This document shows, in pieces, positions 60,254 through 64,000 of a stretch of DNA of 64,000 nt; position 1 is the stretch's first letter, and every line of letters starts with the position of its first letter. The notes under the pieces are model-generated. The model worked only from the letters and a program-made list of their open reading frames with translations. It was not told where the DNA came from and ran no database searches. The translations under genes were made by a program, and so were the position numbers. The stretch spans positions 1 to 64,000 of the forward strand of contig NZ_FOCW01000007.1 of NCBI RefSeq assembly GCF_900110225.1, in the 5' to 3' direction. The stretch comes from Allobrachymonas denitrificans DSM 15123 (GTDB taxonomy: Bacteria; Pseudomonadota; Gammaproteobacteria; Burkholderiales; Burkholderiaceae_C).

Positions 60254-60279
60254 AAAAAAGCCACCCGAAGGTGGCTTTT
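60254..60279 (-). terminator. Terminator downstream of the OmpA-like gene
   Basis: Stem AGCCACC / GGTGGCT with a 4-nt loop has A residues on one side and T residues on the other, so it can act on both strands. On the minus strand it follows the OmpA-like stop by about 30 bases and ends in TTTTTT. Confidence 0.8.
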
Positions 60280-60307
60280 GCATTCAACGCAGGGTAAACC
60301 GCGTGAA

Positions 60308-60982
60308 TTAGCGGGCAGCCGGTTCGGCCACGAAGATTTCGACGCGACGGTTCTGTGCGCGGCCATCCACGGTAGCGTTGCTGGCGATCGGCTGGGTGGA
60401 GCCGGCGCCGGACGTGGCGATGCGGCTGGCGGCAACACCCTGGCTTACCAGGTAGGCCTTGGCGGCATCAGCGCGGCGCTGGGACAGCGGGTTGTTGATG
60501 GCGTCAGAGCCGGTGCTGTCGGTGTGGCCCACCACGGACACGGTGGCTGCCGGGTTCTGGTTCAGGGTCTGAGCCAGACGCTGCAGGATCGGGTACATGT
60601 TGGCGTTCAGCACGGCCGAGTTGGTGGCAAAGCCAGCGTCAGCCGGGATGTTGATCTTCAGGCGGTTGTCCGCAGTCTGGGAGACCTGAACGGGAGTACC
60701 GGCGGTCACTTGCTGCATGGCCTGCTTCTGCTGTTCCATGCGCTGGGACCACAGGTAACCACCGGCAGCACCCAGAGCAGCGCCAACGGCAGCGCCGGTA
60801 GCGCGGGTACGGTTGTCGCGGTCGCCAACCTGGTTGCCGACCACGGTGCCCAGACCGGCACCGATGACTGCGCCGATGGCGGAGTTCTTGCCGGTGTTGG
60901 TCATGGTGCCGTCAGCGGCACAACCTGCCAGCAGGGCGGCAGCGGAAGCAGCAATAGTCAGGGAAGTGAAAGCCTTTTTCAT
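60308..60982 (-). CDS. OmpA-family lipoprotein with glycine zipper
   Basis: This 224-residue outer-membrane lipoprotein has a lipobox (ASAAALLAGCAADG), then a glycine-zipper region (SAIGAVIGAGLGTVVGNQVG, ATGAAVGAALGAAGGY), and a C-terminal OmpA peptidoglycan-binding domain (VVGHTDSTGSDAINNPLSQR, RAQNRRVEIFV). This is the YiaD plan, linking outer membrane and cell wall. A strong AAGGAGATAGG site precedes the ATG. It is a single gene. The 446-base region upstream probably holds its promoter. Confidence 0.93.
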   Translation of the reverse strand: MKKAFTSLTIAASAAALLAGCAADGTMTNTGKNSAIGAVIGAGLGTVVGNQVGDRDNRTRATGAAVGAALGAAGGYLWSQRMEQQKQAMQQVTAGTPVQVSQTADNRLKINIPADAGFATNSAVLNANMYPILQRLAQTLNQNPAATVSVVGHTDSTGSDAINNPLSQRRADAAKAYLVSQGVAASRIATSGAGSTQPIASNATVDGRAQNRRVEIFVAEPAAR

Positions 60983-61428
60983 ATTCCTATCTCCTTTGAA
61001 AATGATTGCTTGCAGGGGGTTTTTGCTCGCAACGGTTACATTCTAGGCAGCGGATCATGACCAATTTGTAGGACGGCACTGATCGGACTGGTAATTGTTT
61101 GTATCGCAGCAGCGTGCAAATCACCGATTCCCGAGCATATTCGCAAGCAAAGCGGGAAAAACATCACGAAAACCCTGCTTCTCCCTTGTCAGGGTTCTGA
61201 CAGGTTGATGACGTGTGAGGCAGGGTGAAGTGTCAATGTATTCAATGGCTTGAAGAATAAATCGCTGCGCTTGAATGGTGCGGCACGCCCGTGCTTGCGA
61301 ATCGTTGCAAATGCTGCGTCGGACCGAGGATCCGGTGTTGTTTTTGCGGGCCCCTTGCAGGTGCCCGGCCGTTGACAGGCCGGCAAGGGGGGGTCAGGAG
61401 CAGGGTTGGCAAGCCTGATAATCGGGGC
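60983..61428. other. 446-bp intergenic region between the OmpA-like gene and ybaK
   Basis: I find no gene here. It must hold the divergent promoters of the OmpA-like gene and ybaK. A perfect 6-bp inverted repeat (TGTCAG-GGTT-CTGACA) lies at 61187-61202. No convincing -35/-10 pair with proper spacing was found. Confidence 0.45.
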
Positions 61429-61920
61429 ATGGCCAAGAAACAGCATGTGAGCGAAACCCCTGCCACGCATCTCTTGCGTGCAGAAGGCATCGCATTCGAC
61501 GAATACAGCTACGAGTGGGAGCCGCATGGCGGCGCACGCCACAGCGCCGAGGTGCTGGGGCTCGATCCCTTCAGCGTTGTCAAGACGCTGGTGATGCAGA
61601 ACCAGGACCGCCAGCCGCTGATCGTGCTGATGCACGGCAATCGCAGCGTGTCCACCAAGCAGCTGGCGCGCCAGATCGGTGCCAAGCAGGTGGAACCGTG
61701 CGCCGTGGAAGTGGCGCAGCGCCACAGCGGCTACCTGGTGGGCGGCACCTCGCCCTTCGGCACGCGCCGTGCCATGCCGGTCTATATCGAACGCAGCATT
61801 CTGGACTTGCCCCGCATTGCCATCAACGGCGGCCGGCGCGGCTATCTGCTCGGCATCGATCCGCAAGTGTGCATCCAGCTGCTGCAGGCGCAGCCGGTGG
61901 ACTGCGCACTGGCAGAATAG
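61429..61920 (+). CDS. ybaK: Cys-tRNA(Pro)/Cys-tRNA(Cys) deacylase YbaK
   Basis: This 163-residue cytoplasmic editing enzyme hydrolyses mischarged Cys-tRNA(Pro). The fold landmarks are [20 protein letters not shown] with the active-site lysine region, [15 protein letters not shown], and [20 protein letters not shown]. Length suits YbaK/EbsC. The ATG at 61429 gives a normal N-terminus. plsY follows by 32 bases on the same strand, forming a housekeeping run to ridA. Confidence 0.93.
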   Translation: MAKKQHVSETPATHLLRAEGIAFDEYSYEWEPHGGARHSAEVLGLDPFSVVKTLVMQNQDRQPLIVLMHGNRSVSTKQLARQIGAKQVEPCAVEVAQRHSGYLVGGTSPFGTRRAMPVYIERSILDLPRIAINGGRRGYLLGIDPQVCIQLLQAQPVDCALAE

Positions 61921-61952
61921 CGCCTGAACCTGCAACCTCTTTTCCGGACACC

Positions 61953-62576
61953 ATGCAAACCTCTTCCCTGATCGCCATCGTGCTGGCCTATCTGGTCGGC
62001 TCGCTCAGCTTTGCCGTCATCGTCAGCAAGGCCATGGGCCTGAACGACCCGCGCAGCTATGGCAGCGGCAACCCCGGTGCCACCAACGTGCTGCGCAGCG
62101 GCAACAAGCAGGCCGCCATCTTCACGCTGCTGCTGGATGCCTTCAAGGGCTGGCTGCCGGTGTTCATCGTGCAGCACTGGGGCAGCCAGTGGGGGCTGGG
62201 CGCCACCGATGTGGCGCTGGTGGGCCTGGCCGCCTTCCTGGGGCACCTGTACCCGGTGTTCTTCCGCTTCAAGGGCGGCAAGGGCGTGGCCACGGCGGCT
62301 GGCGTGCTGATCGGCTTCGGCCCCTGGCTGGGCCTGCTGGTGCTGGCCATCTGGCTGATCGTGGCCTTCGTGTTCCGCTACTCTTCGCTGGCCGCGCTGG
62401 TGGCAGCCATGGCGGCGCCATTGGTCTACATGCTGGGCATCAATGGCTGGTGGAAGGTGGAAGGGCCGGTGCTGATGTCCATCATCGTCATGAGCATGCT
62501 GCTGCTGTGGCGCCACCGTGACAACATCCGTCGCTTGCTGGCCGGCCAGGAAGGCCGCCTCGGCAGCAAGAAATAA
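61953..62576 (+). CDS. plsY: Glycerol-3-phosphate acyltransferase PlsY
   Basis: This 207-residue inner-membrane enzyme transfers an acyl group from acyl phosphate to glycerol-3-phosphate, starting phospholipid synthesis. It has about five to seven membrane segments. The conserved loops are [17 protein letters not shown] near residue 35, [14 protein letters not shown] near residue 110, and a later RYSSLAAL. The stop is followed by GCCGAGGAGCC leading into the ridA-family ATG. Confidence 0.95.
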   Translation: MQTSSLIAIVLAYLVGSLSFAVIVSKAMGLNDPRSYGSGNPGATNVLRSGNKQAAIFTLLLDAFKGWLPVFIVQHWGSQWGLGATDVALVGLAAFLGHLYPVFFRFKGGKGVATAAGVLIGFGPWLGLLVLAIWLIVAFVFRYSSLAALVAAMAAPLVYMLGINGWWKVEGPVLMSIIVMSMLLLWRHRDNIRRLLAGQEGRLGSKK

Positions 62577-62593
62577 GCCGAGGAGCCACTGCC

Positions 62594-62947
62594 ATGACCG
62601 AATCCATCCGCCGCCTCAACGTCGAACCGCGCTACAGCGACGCCGCCATCTACAACGGTGTGGTCTATCTGGCCGGGCAGGTGCCTGACGACGCCAGCGC
62701 CGACATGGCCGGCCAGACGCGCCAGGTGCTGGCCACCATCGATCGCCTGCTGCAGGAAGCCGGCAGCAGCAAGTCGCGCATCCTCATGTGCCAGATCTTC
62801 CTGGCGGACATGGCCGACATCGCGGTGATGAACCAGGTATGGGATGCCTGGGTCGACAGCGCCAACAGCCCGCCGCGCGCCACCGTGCAGGCGGCGCTGG
62901 CCGATCCGGACTGGCGCATCGAAGTGGTGGCGACTGCCGCGCTTTAA
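62594..62947 (+). CDS. RidA-family (Rid/YjgF) protein
   Basis: This 117-residue cytoplasmic protein has the Rid fold, with [20 protein letters not shown] and the later [16 protein letters not shown]. Canonical RidA enamine/imine deaminases carry a conserved Arg in the RATVQ-type segment; here [10 protein letters not shown] is present. It may detoxify reactive enamines. A GAGGAG site precedes the ATG. Its TAA overlaps the stop of the convergent yajQ gene. Confidence 0.88.
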   Translation: MTESIRRLNVEPRYSDAAIYNGVVYLAGQVPDDASADMAGQTRQVLATIDRLLQEAGSSKSRILMCQIFLADMADIAVMNQVWDAWVDSANSPPRATVQAALADPDWRIEVVATAAL

Positions 62948-63429
62948 TCGCGGAAATTGTTGAAGCTCAGGGGGACGTCGGTCACGTCCTTCTTGATCAG
63001 CGCCATGGCGGCCTGCAGGTCGTCGCGCTTGGCGCCGGTCACGCGCACCGAATCACCCTGGATGGAGGCTTGCACCTTCATCTTGCTGTCCTTGATCAGC
63101 TTCTGGATCTTCTTGGCCAGCTCGCTCTCGATGCCGTTGCGCACCTTGAGCACCTGCTTGACCTTGTCGCCGCCGATCTTCTCGACCTTGCCCAGGTCGA
63201 GGAAGCGCACGTCCACGTTGCGCTTGGTCATCTTGTTGCGCAGGATGTCTTCCACCTGCTGCAGCTGGAAGTCGGCATCGCCGAACAGGGTGATTTCCTT
63301 GTCCTTGATCTCGATGGCGGCGCTGGTGCCCTTGAAGTCGAAGCGGGTGCCGATTTCCTTGGCAGTGTTTTCGACGGCATTCTTGACTTCGACCAGATTG
63401 GGTTCGCAGACGGTATCAAAAGAGGGCAT
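62944..63429 (-). CDS. yajQ: YajQ-family nucleotide-binding protein
   Basis: This 161-residue protein is of the UPF0234/YajQ family, shown in some bacteria to bind cyclic di-GMP. It starts [20 protein letters not shown] and has the family runs [40 protein letters not shown] and [20 protein letters not shown]. The ATG at 63429 is the standard YajQ start; the upstream extension is rejected. It converges on the ridA-family gene with overlapping stops and diverges from murB. Confidence 0.95.
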   Translation of the reverse strand: MPSFDTVCEPNLVEVKNAVENTAKEIGTRFDFKGTSAAIEIKDKEITLFGDADFQLQQVEDILRNKMTKRNVDVRFLDLGKVEKIGGDKVKQVLKVRNGIESELAKKIQKLIKDSKMKVQASIQGDSVRVTGAKRDDLQAAMALIKKDVTDVPLSFNNFRD

Positions 63430-63483
63430 GAGGGCTCCTGGCTCGTAGTGTGTCTTGTGGGATTGGTGGGACAATTATCCCCC

Positions 63484-64000
63484 ATGACTATTCTCCGCCT
63501 CGAACGCAACGCCTCTCTGGATACCTTCAACACCTTCGGCATTTCCGCACGCGCCTACGACCTGCTGCACGTGCGCTCCGCCGCCGAGCTGCAGGCGCTC
63601 AGCGAGCAGCCCGAACTGCTGACCAAGGGCTGGCTGGCGCTGGGTGGCGGCAGCAATCTGGTGCTGACCGGCGATGTGCGCCAGTTGGTGCTCAAGATCG
63701 AGATCATGGGCAAGGCGCTGGTGGACGAGGATGACAAGTACTGGATCGTGCAGGCCGGCGCTGGCGAGAACTGGCACGGCTTCGTGGAATGGACGCTGCA
63801 GCAGGGCTTCCCGGGCCTGGAAAACCTGGCACTGATTCCCGGCGTGGTGGGCTCCTCGCCAGTGCAGAACATCGGCGCCTATGGCGTGGAGCTGCAGGAC
63901 CGCTTCCACAGCCTGGATGCCGTCGAGATCGAAACCGGCCGCGCCTTCACGCTGACGGCGGCCCAGTGCAGCTTCGGCTATCGCGATTCCGTGTTCAAGC
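63484..64000 (+). CDS. murB: UDP-N-acetylenolpyruvoylglucosamine reductase (partial, C-terminus outside window)
   Basis: The first 172 codons of MurB, which reduces UDP-GlcNAc-enolpyruvate to UDP-MurNAc in peptidoglycan synthesis. It starts [23 protein letters not shown]-binding [14 protein letters not shown] lies near residue 55. [20 protein letters not shown] lies near residue 120 and is followed by [10 protein letters not shown] at the window edge, which includes the active-site Tyr-Arg. The rest lies beyond 64000. Confidence 0.96.
   Translation, partial: MTILRLERNASLDTFNTFGISARAYDLLHVRSAAELQALSEQPELLTKGWLALGGGSNLVLTGDVRQLVLKIEIMGKALVDEDDKYWIVQAGAGENWHGFVEWTLQQGFPGLENLALIPGVVGSSPVQNIGAYGVELQDRFHSLDAVEIETGRAFTLTAAQCSFGYRDSVFK

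Overview
The window looks like a chromosomal segment of a GC-rich betaproteobacterium, probably order Burkholderiales. Evidence: a uniform G/C-rich third-position codon bias, a DUF2069-yihY neighbourhood, a PPK2-type polyphosphate kinase, a biosynthetic acetyl-CoA acetyltransferase, a tandem sulfate-binding-protein plus CysTWA block, and betaproteobacterial-looking SerS, IspH and YajQ. This lineage call is an inference from gene content; no rRNA gene is present.

Layout. 1-2.6 kb is accessory DNA: the tail of an IS3-family transposase with its terminal inverted repeat, then an unrecognised gene and a frameshifted AlbA_2/RecG-like ATP-binding gene closed by a strong terminator. 2.7-8.9 kb (minus strand) encodes a periplasmic molybdenum hydroxylase of the large subunit / 2Fe-2S subunit / triheme cytochrome type with maturation genes xdhC and mocA. 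The large subunit and the cytochrome each carry an in-frame TAG, and the large subunit also seems to have lost a central segment, so the enzyme is decaying. 9-14.6 kb holds a DASS anion transporter, a small membrane peptide, a DMT exporter, an iron alcohol dehydrogenase and a phospholipase-D/cardiolipin-synthase protein. 14.6-23.2 kb (minus) is a transport block: a phosphonate/phosphite-type ABC importer whose two permeases are fused, followed by two sulfate-binding proteins and CysTWA. 23.3-46 kb is mostly housekeeping: xthA, folA, cytochrome c', thyA, an FAD oxidase, a SulP permease, DUF2069, yihY, a large DUF2157-DUF4401-GDYXXLXY protein with a hexanucleotide microsatellite, metY, a CBS protein, ggt, a methyltransferase, radC, slpA-ispH, serS, tRNA-Ser(CGA) and pirin.

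46-57.8 kb is the most unusual part. A divergent OmpR-type regulator / hybrid histidine kinase pair has overlapping start codons. A secreted Ala-Lys-Pro-rich protein follows. Next is a 1360-residue NRPS-like polyamino-acid synthetase of the Pls type (adenylation, carrier, membrane segments and hexapeptide-repeat domains), then PPK2 behind a possible Pho box, then a thiolase. Last is an isolated, divergent atpG-atpC pair (F1-ATPase gamma and epsilon) with no alpha or beta gene nearby, behind a perfect 19-bp palindrome that overlaps a TATAAT box. 57.8-64 kb returns to housekeeping genes: sbcB, an alpha/beta hydrolase, an OmpA-like lipoprotein, ybaK, plsY, ridA, yajQ and the start of murB.

The best candidates for undescribed biology are the orphan gamma-epsilon module with its operator, and the Pls-like synthetase next to a polyphosphate kinase. 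All functional calls come from reading motifs by eye; no database search was run.
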